A stretch of DNA of 64,000 nucleotides from Rhodopila globiformis (GCF_002937115.1 NZ_NHRY01000074.1:1-64000); one strand, 5' to 3'; shown: positions 25,156 through 34,962, counted from the first letter of the stretch. The notes: generated from the sequence alone by a model not told the origin. A program made the numbers and translations.

Positions 25156-27297
25156 TCAAGGCGTCCAGTTGCCCGAGGCCGGTATGCCGGGCGACTGGGT
25201 GGGACGCGGATTCACCGAGGCCGGGTACGGATCAATCGGCTGGCCTTGCTGATAGGCATGCGATGACGGGAAGTCGGTCGGCAGGATGCCGATCGCCGCG
25301 CAGGCGCCGTTGGTATAGCCGTTCGGCGCGTAGTTGGCGGTCGCCAGATGCGGCAGCGTCTTGATCTGCTCCGGCGTGAACACGGCGTCCGAGGCGGGCA
25401 GCGGCGCCTTCGCCCCGGACAGGATGCCATAGTCGAAGGCCTCCGTCAGGTCGCCAAGTTCGTTGTTCGGATCATCCGACGGACCGAGGTTCGGCTGGCC
25501 CAGCGTCTGCGCACCGACCGCCCGGCCGCGCTGCTCGTCCGGCAGATCGGCCAGCGGCACCAGTCCAAACAGTTCATTGATGAATTTGATGATCGAACCG
25601 TGCTCGCTGTAACGATGCGAGATCATGCCCGCACTGGCGAAGGGCGAGATCACCAGCGTCGGGACGCGCGGGCCGGCGGCCAGTTGCGACCCGTCGGCGA
25701 AGGTGCTGCGCCGCTTGGGCGAGACATGGTCATAGAAGCCGTCCGTCTCGTCATACGTGATGATGATCGCGCTGTTCTGCCAGTACGGGCTGCTGGCGAT
25801 GGCGCTGATCGCCTTGGCGGCGAAGGCCTCGGAGATCTGCTGGTCCGAATAGGCGGGATGGTCGTCGTTGCCGAGGAACGCCTGCTGGATCGCCGGCGTG
25901 GGATCGACCGGCACCAGTCCATCGTTGTTGTCGTAGCCGCCACGCAGATAGAACACGCCGCCGCTGACGGGCAGTGTCTGGCACTCGACCGCGTCGATGA
26001 AGTCCCGGGCGCCGTGCAGGTTGCTGCTCAGCACCTGCGGATTGTCGGCAAGGTAGGCGAAGTACTGCGGAGCATTGTGGTGCAGAATGTAGCCGGTGTA
26101 CAGCCCCGGGTCATTGTTCGGGTTCGGGGTTCCCGTGCCTTGCGGCTCATAGGGATCGGGGGCGTCGTTCGCGTCGAAGCCCTGCTGGTACCAGCCCCAG
26201 TTCACGGCGGGATCCTTGCTGGCGATCGTCTCGATGTCCTGCTGCACGTCGAGCAGATCCGCCGCCGGATTCGGATCGTTGGCGATGATCCGCTTGATGT
26301 TCGCGCCCATGAACGACAGCGGCTGGGTGGCGAATGTCAGGTTCAGCGTCGGGGTGGCCGCATCCTCGTCGAAGTTGTACGGCGGCTTCACCGTGCTCTT
26401 GTCGAGATTGGATCCCGGGAAAGGCCCCGGATCGCTGACCACCGGGACGTAGGCGTTGCTGTTCGACGGCGTGACGTTGGAGCCGTAGCTGGCGCCCAGC
26501 GGGTTCGGAAAGTTCGTGTTGGTGTACGTTACGGTTGCGCCCTGGTCGTTGTGCAGCGCCCATTGCGTCTCGCCGGATTGCCCGGCGATCAGCGCGATGG
26601 CGTTGGGAGTCGACGGCCCGACGATGGTCTGGTGGAAATTGTCGAACAGGACGAAGCGCTTCGCCCAGGCCCACATGAACGGAATCGTGTCGCAGTCGAT
26701 GTGGCCGATATCCGTCTCGGCCTTCTGCCGCTGGGCCAGCGTGACCGAGGTTGGAGCGGCGCCGCTGGGCGTTACGATATTGCCCACGTCGTCGGTGGTC
26801 AGGCCCTCCTGGTCCATCGCGTAACGGTCGTTGGCCGCAACGCCGGTCGCCGGGTCGACATGCAGGCCGTTGTCCATGCCCTGGTGGCTGTGGTCAACCG
26901 AGATCTCGTCAGCCGGATAGATCGGCACGACGTTCCCGCCCGCGGTGGTCACGGCCTGCGGCATCAGGAAGGGCGAGATCTTTGCAACGTTGAGGCCGGT
27001 GTCGAGGTAGGTCTGGACGAAGCTCCGCGTTCTCTTGGCGGGCTTGAAGCCGTCGGGCGCTGTGAACAATCCGTTCGTACCCGGGAACGTGCCGAAGAAG
27101 TGGTCGAACGATTCGTTTTCATGGAAAATGACGAAAACGTATTTCACCTTCTTGCGCAGCAGGTTCACCTTCTCGGCGAGCGTCAGTCGCGGCTCGGAGG
27201 AAACCTGATCATCGGCCAGCGAAGGCGCGGCCTGCCCAAGCATGACGAGCAGACTCACGGCAAGTCCTGTCATCACCAGCAGTCTCTTATGGGTCAT
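25156..27297 (-). CDS. Exported phosphoesterase (phospholipase C/acid phosphatase family)
   Basis: 713 residues. Signal peptide (LLVMTGLAVSLLVMLGQAAP) then the phosphoesterase domain: VKYVFVIFHENESFDHFFGT (metal-site Glu-Asn), VDHSHQGMDNG, CDTIPFMWAWAKRFVLFDNF with the QTIVGPSTPN block, and SAIIITYDETDGFYDHVSPK with a late metal ligand pattern. Substrate could be phospholipid or phosphomonoester. RBS AAGGAT precedes ATG 27297. It lies beside a type II secretion island and is a likely substrate of it; that link is inferred. Confidence 0.85.
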   Translation of the reverse strand: MTHKRLLVMTGLAVSLLVMLGQAAPSLADDQVSSEPRLTLAEKVNLLRKKVKYVFVIFHENESFDHFFGTFPGTNGLFTAPDGFKPAKRTRSFVQTYLDTGLNVAKISPFLMPQAVTTAGGNVVPIYPADEISVDHSHQGMDNGLHVDPATGVAANDRYAMDQEGLTTDDVGNIVTPSGAAPTSVTLAQRQKAETDIGHIDCDTIPFMWAWAKRFVLFDNFHQTIVGPSTPNAIALIAGQSGETQWALHNDQGATVTYTNTNFPNPLGASYGSNVTPSNSNAYVPVVSDPGPFPGSNLDKSTVKPPYNFDEDAATPTLNLTFATQPLSFMGANIKRIIANDPNPAADLLDVQQDIETIASKDPAVNWGWYQQGFDANDAPDPYEPQGTGTPNPNNDPGLYTGYILHHNAPQYFAYLADNPQVLSSNLHGARDFIDAVECQTLPVSGGVFYLRGGYDNNDGLVPVDPTPAIQQAFLGNDDHPAYSDQQISEAFAAKAISAIASSPYWQNSAIIITYDETDGFYDHVSPKRRSTFADGSQLAAGPRVPTLVISPFASAGMISHRYSEHGSIIKFINELFGLVPLADLPDEQRGRAVGAQTLGQPNLGPSDDPNNELGDLTEAFDYGILSGAKAPLPASDAVFTPEQIKTLPHLATANYAPNGYTNGACAAIGILPTDFPSSHAYQQGQPIDPYPASVNPRPTQSPGIPASGNWTP

Positions 27298-27769
27298 CGG
27301 AACGCAATCCTTTCGAATTTTCGCGTCGAAGCTGCATGAGCGAACCGGCCGATACGCCAAACGACTGTCGTGACATTAACCGAAAGTCAAAGTGTGTGTA
27401 ATGTGCGATGGGTGACACCTTACGGAAGTTCGCGGCCTGCAACGTGTTGTCCGGCATTTACTTCACGGCTTTTCGAGTGGAGAAGAATTCCCGGCATTTG
27501 TCTTGAATTGCCCACAGTTTACACGACGCGAAAGTAACGGCCACCGCCAGCGAGCCGCCGCCTCTTGACCATTTTGCTGTGGAGCAGGGCCTTGGCAATG
27601 AACATCTTCTGCCCCCCTGAAACCAAGATCGAGACACGGCGATCCATCGGCCGCGGCGATTTGACCACCTGGGCGCCGGCCTTGTCCTTACACCTTGCAG
27701 TCGCCTCCCGATCGAGTGAGCGCAGGTGGATATGGTCCGGGGCGAGCCTCGTCATGCCTTTTCATCACA
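27298..27769. other. Promoter region of the phosphoesterase, no gene
   Basis: Moderately AT-rich for this genome near 27380-27530. A minus-strand frame at 27519-27755 (78 codons) has no proper RBS. No convincing operator was found. Confidence 0.4.
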
Positions 27770-27950
27770 GTCCCTCTGGCCACGCGCGGCCACCACCATG
27801 GATGAAAATGGCAGGCGCCGTTGCCCTTCCGTCATGGCCGGGCGTATCCCGGCCATCCACCCCCCGCCGTCGCAGCGCAGATGGCCGGGACACGCCCGGC
27901 CATGACGATAGGGCGATGACCCTGTGGAACCGCATTTTTCGAAGCAGCCG
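27770..27950. repeat. Dispersed palindromic repeat, type A copy 4
   Basis: Left extension GGCCACGCGCGGCCACCACC then ATGGATGAAAATGGCAGGC, followed by the core 27830-27905 (GTCATGGCCGGGCG to CCCGGCCATGAC) and the ACCGCATTTTTCG tail. The next 270 bp to gspG hold no supported gene. Confidence 0.8.
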
Positions 27951-28221
27951 GGTCCCTTGACATTGGCCCGCCCAGGCAGCGGCCGCAACAAGCCGCAGTG
28001 CGGTCACGCCATGAGCATGACGTATCTGGCCTGCATGACAGCGGCAGCGGCTTCCCTCAACCTCCCGCCGCGGGTGCCGCCGGCAGTCCAGACGGTCTCG
28101 CGCGGGCGCCCGGCCTCGTCGGTGTAAATCAACGTGGAATTGCCGATCCGAGGTATGCAGATCAATCCGTTCTGGATACAACCATCAGCACAGTACGCCC
28201 GCACGAAAAAAAGGCTACCTC

Positions 28222-28638
28222 ATGAGCAATCAATCCCGCCGTGACGAGCGCGGCTTCACGCTGCTTGAACTGCTGGTCGTTATCGCCATCCTCGGCCTGC
28301 TGATCGGCCTCGTGGCACCCGCCGCGCTGCGCCAGCTTGGCAGCGCGCGGACCTCGGTCGCGCGGCAGTCGATCGAGCGGATCTCCTCGATCCTGGACAT
28401 GTACAAGCTGGACGTCGGCAGCTATCCCAGCAGCGACCAGGGCCTGCGCGCGCTCGTCGAGCAGCCGACGGGCGTCACCGGCTGGAACGGTCCCTATGTG
28501 AAAGGCAACGTACCGGTCGATCCATGGAACCACGCCTACGTTTACCGCGAGCCTTCCACCCGGGCGGGCCATGACTTTGACCTGTGCTCGAACGGCCCGG
28601 CCGGCAGTGGCGGCAGTGATATGATCTGCAACCAGTAG
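28222..28638 (+). CDS. gspG: Type II secretion major pseudopilin GspG
   Basis: 138 residues. The prepilin cleavage site and N-terminal helix read RGFTLLELLVVIAILGLLIG, with Glu5 of the mature pilin. The body has LDVGSYPSSDQGLRALVEQP, PYVKGNVPVDPWNHAYVYRE and a GspG ending with YGxDGxxGG-like GPAGSGGSD. It forms the pseudopilus shaft in the periplasm. It is the only gsp gene on this side and is convergent with gspD. Confidence 0.95.
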   Translation: MSNQSRRDERGFTLLELLVVIAILGLLIGLVAPAALRQLGSARTSVARQSIERISSILDMYKLDVGSYPSSDQGLRALVEQPTGVTGWNGPYVKGNVPVDPWNHAYVYREPSTRAGHDFDLCSNGPAGSGGSDMICNQ

Positions 28639-28654
28639 ATCTGGTCGTTACAAC

Positions 28655-30991
28655 CTACTGCTGCAAGTGCAGTTGCTTCCGCAGGCGGGCTGATGGATCC
28701 GACTGGCCGGAAGGACGCAGGTTGTTCAGCAACTCCGGCACGGCGGCCGCGTTGATCAGTTGCTCGCGCAGATCGTTGGTCAGCGCCCGCGCGTCCCGCT
28801 GGTCGTGGACCACGTGCGGCGTGATCAGCACCAGCAGTTCCGTCCGCTGCCGCTGGTTGTTCTGATCGCCCGCCAGCAGCCCCAGGATCGGCACGTCCTT
28901 CAGCCAGGGAATGCCGCTATTGCCGGTGGACGCCGAGTCGGTGATCAGCCCCGCCAGCCCGACCGTCTGCCCGTCCTGCACCACGACACGGGAATTGATG
29001 TTACGTTCGTTGAACGTCGGCGAGGTGATCCCCTGCGTCGTCAGGCCCTGGGCGACGCTGCTGACATCCTGCATGATGTCCAGCGTCACCAGCCCGCCGC
29101 TGTTCACCCGCGGCGTGACCTCCATGATGACGCCAGTCTGCTGATAGTTGATCGAGTTGACGACCGGCGCATTGGACACGATCGTGCTCTGCGACGTCTG
29201 GCTCAGGTACGGCACCACCGCGCCGACCTGCAACCGCGCCGGCTGGTTGTCCAGGACCAGAAGTTGCGGCGAGGAAAGCACATGCACCGTGGTGACCTGC
29301 TGCAACGCCTGGATCGCGAACGGCGCGCCGCCGGCGCCGGTGCCGCCCAGGAAGAAGCCCGGGAAGCTCAGGTTCAGGTTGGCCGCCGCTGGATTGGCGA
29401 TCGCGGTCTGGGTGTTGTTGCTCAGGATACCGTTGATGCCGCCGGACTTGAAGAAGAACTGCGTGCCGTACTGCAGCGCGTCGTTCAGCGTCACTTCGGC
29501 GATCACCGCATCGATGCGAACCTGCAAGGGCAGGATGTCGATCTTGCGCAGCATCGCCTCGACGGTGCCCTGCTCGCGCTCGGTGCCGTAGACCAGGATG
29601 GCGTTGTTCTGGTCGTCCGGGATGACCCGCAGCGCATTGGTCTGCTGCTCGCCGCCGCCCGGCTCAAGCCCGCCCAGCAGCGGATTGGCGCCCCCCGCGG
29701 CCGGAGCGGCCTGCGATCCGGCGGACGGCAGATTTGTTCCGGCCTGCTGGCCGCCGAGCGGCTGGCCCATGCCGCCGCCGGTGATGCCGCCCGACAGGCT
29801 GGATCGCCCAAGCATACCAGTCATGCTTCCGCCGATGCCACCAGCCCCGGCATTGGCGCCGAGCATGCCGCCGCCGTTCGGCTGCCCCAGGAAACCCTGC
29901 TGGGACCGGTTCTGGCCCGACGGCTGCGCGGTCACGTTGTTCGGCGTGAACGCCTGCTGCAACACATAGGCAACGTCCTCCGAATGGCTGTCCTGCAGGT
30001 AATAGACGTGCCAGCTCCGTAACGTCATCCGCCGGCCGCGATCGATCATCGCATAGACCCGTCGCGCCTGGTCGATGTACCGCGGCTGCGGCGAGACCAC
30101 CAGCACGGCGTTGATCCGCGACAGCGGGATCACCCGCACCAGGCCGGCCAGCGCGCCGCCGTTCTGGCCGCGGAACGCATCCTGCATGGCCGAGGCGAAG
30201 TCCTTGACGTCGCCCGCGCTGACCGGCAGCAGCGCGTAGGACTGGTGCGCCAGCATATCGACATCGAACGCCTGGATCAGGCCGATCAGCCCCTCCCTGG
30301 CCTGCGGGTCGCCGGAGACCAGCAGGGCGTTGCGGCCAGGATCGGCGGTGATCTTGCCGCCGTCGCCGACATAGGGCTGCAGGACCTTGACCAGTTCCTC
30401 GGCCGAGGCATAGCGCAGCGGGACCACGACCGCGCCGGCGGTTCCCGGGCCACTGGCCGCGGTTCCCACCGCCTGGGCGATCGGAACCACGCGGTATAAT
30501 GCTCCATTCGTAACTAATGCGGCACTATTCTGTGCAAGCAACGATTCCAGAGTCGGAATCAGCTCCGACCGGGCCAGCGGGCGGACGGTGTGCAGCGTCG
30601 CGGCGCCGCGCACCGCCGGGTCGATGGTGTAGTTGACCTTCAGGATGGAGCCCAGGATCTGCGCCGCCACCTCCCGTATGTCGGTGTCGGCGAAGTCCAG
30701 CGTGATATCGCCGGCGGCGGGTGCGGCGCCGCCTCTGCCCCCCACTGTCGAGGCTACCGGCGCGGCAGCGGTGCCGTATGACACCTGCGGCGGCGGCAAG
30801 GCCTCCGGTGAACCGACGGAGCCGTTGATGCGCGGCGGCGCGCGCGTGGCGCCCCCGGGCAGCGGCGGCAGCGCGGCAATGGCCGGCGGCGACGGATGGT
30901 TGCAGCCCACGAGCGGCGCGAGGCTGAGAAAAACCGCCAGGCATCGGCGCGACAGGCCCAACCGCCTTGCGCAAGCAACGTTCGACTGCAT
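28655..30991 (-). CDS. gspD: Type II secretion secretin GspD
   Basis: About 778 residues. A lipoprotein-like signal (LAVFLSLAPLVGC) targets it to the outer membrane. N0 domain begins ITLDFADTDIREVAAQIL; repeated N domains follow, with a Gly/Gln-rich insert of about 120 residues (GGGMLGANAGAGGIGGSM type) in the middle one. The secretin C-domain has VHVLSSPQLLVLDNQPARLQ, VGAVVPY and VQDGQTVGLAGLI. It forms the outer-membrane gate. The start is uncertain; ATG 30991 gives a clean signal. It is alone on its transcript. Confidence 0.93.
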   Translation of the reverse strand: MQSNVACARRLGLSRRCLAVFLSLAPLVGCNHPSPPAIAALPPLPGGATRAPPRINGSVGSPEALPPPQVSYGTAAAPVASTVGGRGGAAPAAGDITLDFADTDIREVAAQILGSILKVNYTIDPAVRGAATLHTVRPLARSELIPTLESLLAQNSAALVTNGALYRVVPIAQAVGTAASGPGTAGAVVVPLRYASAEELVKVLQPYVGDGGKITADPGRNALLVSGDPQAREGLIGLIQAFDVDMLAHQSYALLPVSAGDVKDFASAMQDAFRGQNGGALAGLVRVIPLSRINAVLVVSPQPRYIDQARRVYAMIDRGRRMTLRSWHVYYLQDSHSEDVAYVLQQAFTPNNVTAQPSGQNRSQQGFLGQPNGGGMLGANAGAGGIGGSMTGMLGRSSLSGGITGGGMGQPLGGQQAGTNLPSAGSQAAPAAGGANPLLGGLEPGGGEQQTNALRVIPDDQNNAILVYGTEREQGTVEAMLRKIDILPLQVRIDAVIAEVTLNDALQYGTQFFFKSGGINGILSNNTQTAIANPAAANLNLSFPGFFLGGTGAGGAPFAIQALQQVTTVHVLSSPQLLVLDNQPARLQVGAVVPYLSQTSQSTIVSNAPVVNSINYQQTGVIMEVTPRVNSGGLVTLDIMQDVSSVAQGLTTQGITSPTFNERNINSRVVVQDGQTVGLAGLITDSASTGNSGIPWLKDVPILGLLAGDQNNQRQRTELLVLITPHVVHDQRDARALTNDLREQLINAAAVPELLNNLRPSGQSDPSARLRKQLHLQQ

Positions 30992-31116
30992 TCCTACGCT
31001 ATGCCCTGCCCCATCGGTTTCGCGCTCCCTGATGGACCCGGGCATCCGTCGGACGCGACGCAATCCGTTGTGATCGAAATGCGAGTTTGCGTGAAGAATA
31101 GTAATGCCAGCAAGAC

Positions 31117-31136
31117 GGGGCGCCCGCGGGCGCCCC
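31117..31136 (-). terminator. Palindromic hairpin after the second phosphoesterase
   Basis: GGGGCGCCCGCGGGCGCCCC is a perfect 20-bp palindrome, 27 nt past the phosphoesterase stop and upstream of gspD on the same strand. It is followed by CGTCTTGCT on the minus strand, so terminator activity is plausible. Confidence 0.5.
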
Positions 31137-31162
31137 GGTTGCGGTAGCGGCTGCGAAACCGC

Positions 31163-33076
31163 CTATTGGTGGAACAGCGACGTCAGGTCGCCAATCGCCG
31201 GCCCGTTGGTCGGGACATACGGGTTGCTTCCGGATTGCACCGGATTGGGCAGGTTGTCTCGGCTGCGGTTGGAGATCGTCGGCAGGCCCCAGTTGGCCTC
31301 GATGAACTTGGCGATCGAAACGTGATCCGAATACTCATGCGAGACATGGCCACCCTTGGTGTATGGCGACACCACGATCAGCGGAATGCGCGGGCCGTCG
31401 CCGAAGAAGTCCAGCGGCTGAATGTAGCCCGAGTCGTAGTAGCCACCGGCTTCATCCACCGTAATGAACACCGCCGTCTCCGCCCACAGCTTCGGGTGCT
31501 TCTGAAGCTCCACGATGATCTTCCTGGTGAAAGCTTCGAAGATGCTGAATTTCGAGGACGCCGGATGGCCGTCGTTCAGCCCGCCCGGCTTGACGAACGA
31601 CACCGCCGGCAGCTCGCCGGACTGCAAGGCCGTGTACAGGTCGGCCGTGTCCCCGATCACCTGCTCCCGTATCGTTTCGTTGGTCATGATCGAGGTCTGG
31701 TACTGGAACGGATTGCAGATGTTGCAATACACGTTCGTCGAGGCCGATGGATTCTGGACATATTGGTCCCAGCCCTCGCCATACCAGCGGAACGAGACCG
31801 CGCCGGCCAGCAGCACGTTGCCGATGCTGGGGGTGGGCACCGGCGGGATGGTGTAGGTGTCCTTGGTGTCGACCGTCCCGTCGCCGAAATAGCCGGGATT
31901 GTAGTTGTTCAGCAGGTAGTAGTGACCGGCCTCGCAGTTCATTGCCACCGGTTTCGGCAGCGCCTGCAGGTAGGCGGCGACCGAAGCGACGCCGGGCTGG
32001 CTGGTATCGGCGCACTCACTGTAGGAGCCGCCGGAGTAGCCATCCTGCGTATACCAGTTGTTGGTGCCGGACTGCGGGTTGGGGTTCTCGATCTGGTCCG
32101 TGGGCGGCGTCGTGGCATTGCCCTTGCCGTCGCTGTACCAGAGCGCATCGCCGAAGAAGCCCAGGATGTGGTCCAGGCCGGTGCCGCCCCAACCAGGCTG
32201 GTGGTAGTTGTCATCGATCGTGTACTCGTCGGCCAGCGACTTGAAGTACGGCATGTCGCCCTCGGCGACGTTATAGAACGCCATCGCCGCGGCCCCCTCG
32301 CCGGTCGTCGCGTCCGTGAACGGGCTGGGCTGTGGCTTGCCGTTGCTGCCCGCACCGATGGTCACCTCGACCCACGGATACAGGTCATTGGCGCAGCCCG
32401 ACGGATTCTGGTCGGTCGCCTTCGAGGCGTCGCAGTCGCCCTGCTGGCGCCCCTGGTAGTAGCGATGCACCGGGCTCGCCGCGTAGGCGTCATACGGCAC
32501 ACCGGGAGTCAGCTGGAACGGGCCGCTGGGCAGTGAGTAGACATTGGCGATGCGGGTATCGACCGATCCTTTCGGCAGCCCTGTCGCGCCAGTCGTCAGC
32601 AGGCGCAGGGCATGCGGCAGCAGGCCATAATCAGCATTGGCGGCCGCCTGGATCGTTGCGAACGGCGGCGGCGAGGTGTCGCTGGCGGACTGCGCCCCCC
32701 CGACAATCGGCGGTGGCAGGGTCTTGTAGGCCGAGGCCTTCGGCGGGCTGACGCTGTAGCTGCCGGTTCCGTCCGCCTGGTACTGCATGGCCTTGGCGAA
32801 GTTGGGCCCCGGCGTGCCGTCCTGCTTGATGATGCCCTCGGACAGCAGGTTCATGACGGAGTCGCCGGAAGGCGACGTATAGGTCGCGAAGAGATGATCG
32901 AAGCTGCGGTTCTCACCAATGATGACGATCACATGCTTGATCGGCGTCTTGGTGTTCAGGTCGTTCGTGCCGAGCGGCACCTCCCCGGCTATGGCCGCGG
33001 GTGCGATCGCCTGGCTCGACATCGCAACAAGCGACGAGCACAAGAACAGTTTCATGCGAAGGGTTCTTTTTTGCAT
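31163..33076 (-). CDS. Exported phosphoesterase (acid phosphatase/phospholipase C family)
   Basis: 637 residues with a signal peptide (LFLCSSLVAMSSQAIAPAAI). Family blocks: IKHVIVIIGENRSFDHLFAT (metal-site Glu-Asn), MPYFKSLADEYTIDDNYHQP, WAETAVFITVDEAGGYYDSG and RIPLIVVSPYTKGGHVSHEY with the late Asp/His ligands. It is a distant paralogue of the enzyme at 25.2 kb. It sits between gspD and gspK, so it is a likely type II secretion cargo. Start ATG 33076 has GGGATAGGAA just upstream. Confidence 0.85.
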   Translation of the reverse strand: MQKRTLRMKLFLCSSLVAMSSQAIAPAAIAGEVPLGTNDLNTKTPIKHVIVIIGENRSFDHLFATYTSPSGDSVMNLLSEGIIKQDGTPGPNFAKAMQYQADGTGSYSVSPPKASAYKTLPPPIVGGAQSASDTSPPPFATIQAAANADYGLLPHALRLLTTGATGLPKGSVDTRIANVYSLPSGPFQLTPGVPYDAYAASPVHRYYQGRQQGDCDASKATDQNPSGCANDLYPWVEVTIGAGSNGKPQPSPFTDATTGEGAAAMAFYNVAEGDMPYFKSLADEYTIDDNYHQPGWGGTGLDHILGFFGDALWYSDGKGNATTPPTDQIENPNPQSGTNNWYTQDGYSGGSYSECADTSQPGVASVAAYLQALPKPVAMNCEAGHYYLLNNYNPGYFGDGTVDTKDTYTIPPVPTPSIGNVLLAGAVSFRWYGEGWDQYVQNPSASTNVYCNICNPFQYQTSIMTNETIREQVIGDTADLYTALQSGELPAVSFVKPGGLNDGHPASSKFSIFEAFTRKIIVELQKHPKLWAETAVFITVDEAGGYYDSGYIQPLDFFGDGPRIPLIVVSPYTKGGHVSHEYSDHVSIAKFIEANWGLPTISNRSRDNLPNPVQSGSNPYVPTNGPAIGDLTSLFHQ

Positions 33077-33349
33077 TTCCTATCCCCGGTGACGGCCATA
33101 TTGGGCCGGTGGCCGTCTTGCACCCATTATGGGTCGCGCGGCTGACAGGTGGATTGCAGTTTGAAGACTCACGCTGTTGTGCCATCTCGTATCAGTCGGT
33201 TTTTCATTCGTGCCCGCAACGGAGTGGTTCAGGTCTGCGCTGGATTTTTCCACAACTTCACATTGCTGAAATAAGGGCAAGGACACCTATATCGAGTGAC
33301 AAAGTGATCCAGAAGACACAAAAATACTCGTTTTATAAATGCTCAACGA

Positions 33350-33378
33350 AAGAATTTCTACCTGAAGTCGAAATTCTT
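33350..33378 (-). terminator. Putative terminator of gspEFIJK
   Basis: AAGAATTTC (33350-33358) pairs with GAAATTCTT (33370-33378) immediately after the gspK stop, with an 11-nt loop. The 33077-33377 gap is AT-rich and holds no other feature. Confidence 0.5.
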
Positions 33379-34220
33379 CAAGAACCACCCGCCACCACCA
33401 TGGCGCCGGCCGTCGGCGTGACGCGCTGTCGCGACAGGATCGCCACCCGTGGCGGGCGAGTCTGGAAGTCCGCCGATGCCACGACGACTTCCGAATAGCG
33501 CGCTGCGCCCGTCCCAGTGGCGATCACCGTGATCCGCATGATCGCGTTCAGCCCCCGCTGGTCGCCGCCCGAGTCGTCGCCGATGCCGGCGGCTTCGGTG
33601 AGGGCCAGGGCAACGACCGGGTCGCGCGTGGACAGGTCCGGATCGCTGTCGGTCAGCACCGTCACATGCGGCTCCAGGCGCGCGAACAGCGCGGGCGTCA
33701 TGCCCAGCACGTCGCGCAGTTCATCCACGCTTTCGAACGGTGCGCCCGGCGGCACGTAGCCGAGTCCCGCCTCCTGATAGTCCGGCGCCGTCGCCCCGGC
33801 CCGCTGTGCCGCCATCCCGGCCGAGCGCCAGGCCACGATCGATCCCGCCAGGGCACCGGCCCGGGCGGGCTCCAGGCCGGTGGCGATCAGCAGGGCCCGC
33901 AGCAGAGCAACCGAGGCGGTGTTGAGGTTGACCCGGTCGTATTCGTTGCTGATCCGCAGCAGCACCGGCGTCTGGCCGATACGCACCATGCGGGCCACGC
34001 CGTCTGGACGGAACGCCGGGTCGTGCGCCGCCTGCAGTGCGAACATGGCCCGCGCCACCGCGCCGTCGGCCGCCGCCTGAAGCACCGCCTCCTGCTTCAG
34101 GTTATCCGCAAGCTGCACCGCCGATCGGCTGGCGGCAACCAGGCGGGTGCCGACCAGCGCGAGAAAGCCGACCGTCAACAGGACGATCAGCAGGGCATAG
34201 CCGGACTGCAGCCTGCTCAT
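33378..34220 (-). CDS. gspK: Type II secretion minor pseudopilin GspK
   Basis: 280 residues. An N-terminal hydrophobic helix (YALLIVLLTVGFLALVGTRL) lacks Glu5, as is normal for GspK. The saposin-like domain follows: NEYDRVNLNTASVALLRALL and FESVDELRDVLGMTPALFAR. GspK caps the pseudopilus tip. The start overlaps the gspJ stop by ATGA. Confidence 0.9.
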   Translation of the reverse strand: MSRLQSGYALLIVLLTVGFLALVGTRLVAASRSAVQLADNLKQEAVLQAAADGAVARAMFALQAAHDPAFRPDGVARMVRIGQTPVLLRISNEYDRVNLNTASVALLRALLIATGLEPARAGALAGSIVAWRSAGMAAQRAGATAPDYQEAGLGYVPPGAPFESVDELRDVLGMTPALFARLEPHVTVLTDSDPDLSTRDPVVALALTEAAGIGDDSGGDQRGLNAIMRITVIATGTGAARYSEVVVASADFQTRPPRVAILSRQRVTPTAGAMVVAGGS

Positions 34221-34786
34221 GGCCGCGACAGCAGCGGCGCGGCGACGATGTCGGGCCAGCGCCGGTTGCCCGTCAGGCGCAGCCGCAGGCGGATCAGCAG
34301 CGGCAGGTCAGGCTGCTGCCAGGACGAAACCCAGGTGCCCGAAGGCTGCCAGTAGGCGATCTGCAGCGACGCGACACCCTCCATCAGGTCGGTTTCCTGC
34401 GGCGGTGGCGGCGGCCGCAGCAGGGTGACGTGGTGATAGGGCCGCCAGCGCAGCACCAGGCGCGAGCCCGACACCGCCAGGCCGGCTTCGATCGGTACCG
34501 GCTCCAGGTCCGCCCCCGGCAGCCGCAGCCGGGTCCGGCCGGCAAGCTCGGTGGCGGAGCCGGTGATCGCGGCGCGGACCGTGTCGTCGCCCGGCGCCAG
34601 GTTCTCGATGATCGACCGCAGGCTGCGATCGACCGCCTCCATGTCGTCCGGGCCGTCCGACAGCCGCGCCTCCTGCCGCCACGCGGTCAGGCCGAAGCGG
34701 ATGGTCTGGCTCAGGCTAACCAGCAACAGGCCGAACACGGCCAGGGCCACCAGCAGTTCCAGCAGCGTGAAGCCGTGCTGCCTCAT
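34217..34786 (-). CDS. gspJ: Type II secretion minor pseudopilin GspJ
   Basis: 189 residues starting MRQHGFTLLELLVALAVFG, the prepilin site and helix, then the GspJ-type beta domain (LRWRPYHHVTLLRP, VASLQIAYWQPSGTWVSSW). It is part of the tip complex with GspI and GspK. It overlaps gspK; 176 bp separate it from gspI, filled by a repeat remnant. Confidence 0.88.
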   Translation of the reverse strand: MRQHGFTLLELLVALAVFGLLLVSLSQTIRFGLTAWRQEARLSDGPDDMEAVDRSLRSIIENLAPGDDTVRAAITGSATELAGRTRLRLPGADLEPVPIEAGLAVSGSRLVLRWRPYHHVTLLRPPPPPQETDLMEGVASLQIAYWQPSGTWVSSWQQPDLPLLIRLRLRLTGNRRWPDIVAAPLLSRP

Positions 34787-34799
34787 CCTGGTCCCACCG

Positions 34800-34945
34800 T
34801 CATATCGGGCGCAGGCGCCATGGCCATGACGGTGAGGGGACCGAGCTGCCGAACCCTTCCCCGTTGGCCGCCTTATCATGATACGCATGGGTGCAGGCCC
34901 GGAGCCAGTGCCCGGGCTCTTGTCCCGGATAGCCGCCATGACGAC
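34800..34945. repeat. Degenerate type A repeat between gspI and gspJ
   Basis: Shares CCATGACGGTGAGG, AACCCTTCCCCG, CCGCCTTATCATGATACGCATGG and a closing GTCCCGGATAGCCGCCATGACG with the extended type A copies at 3.0 and 18.9 kb. It is the only copy inside an operon. Confidence 0.6.
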
Positions 34946-34962
34946 GGAGCAGGCCGCCAATC

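Noticed and set aside
27361-27420. PhoB box upstream of the phosphoesterase (CTGTCGTGACATTAACC).
   Set aside because: Only one half-site is recognisable; the 11-nt direct-repeat spacing of Pho boxes is not met on either strand.
28004-28204. A 66-codon minus-strand frame upstream of gspG, starting GTG.
   Set aside because: Composition is plausible (IPRIGNSTLIYTDEAGRP) but there is no RBS and no family; too weak to annotate.
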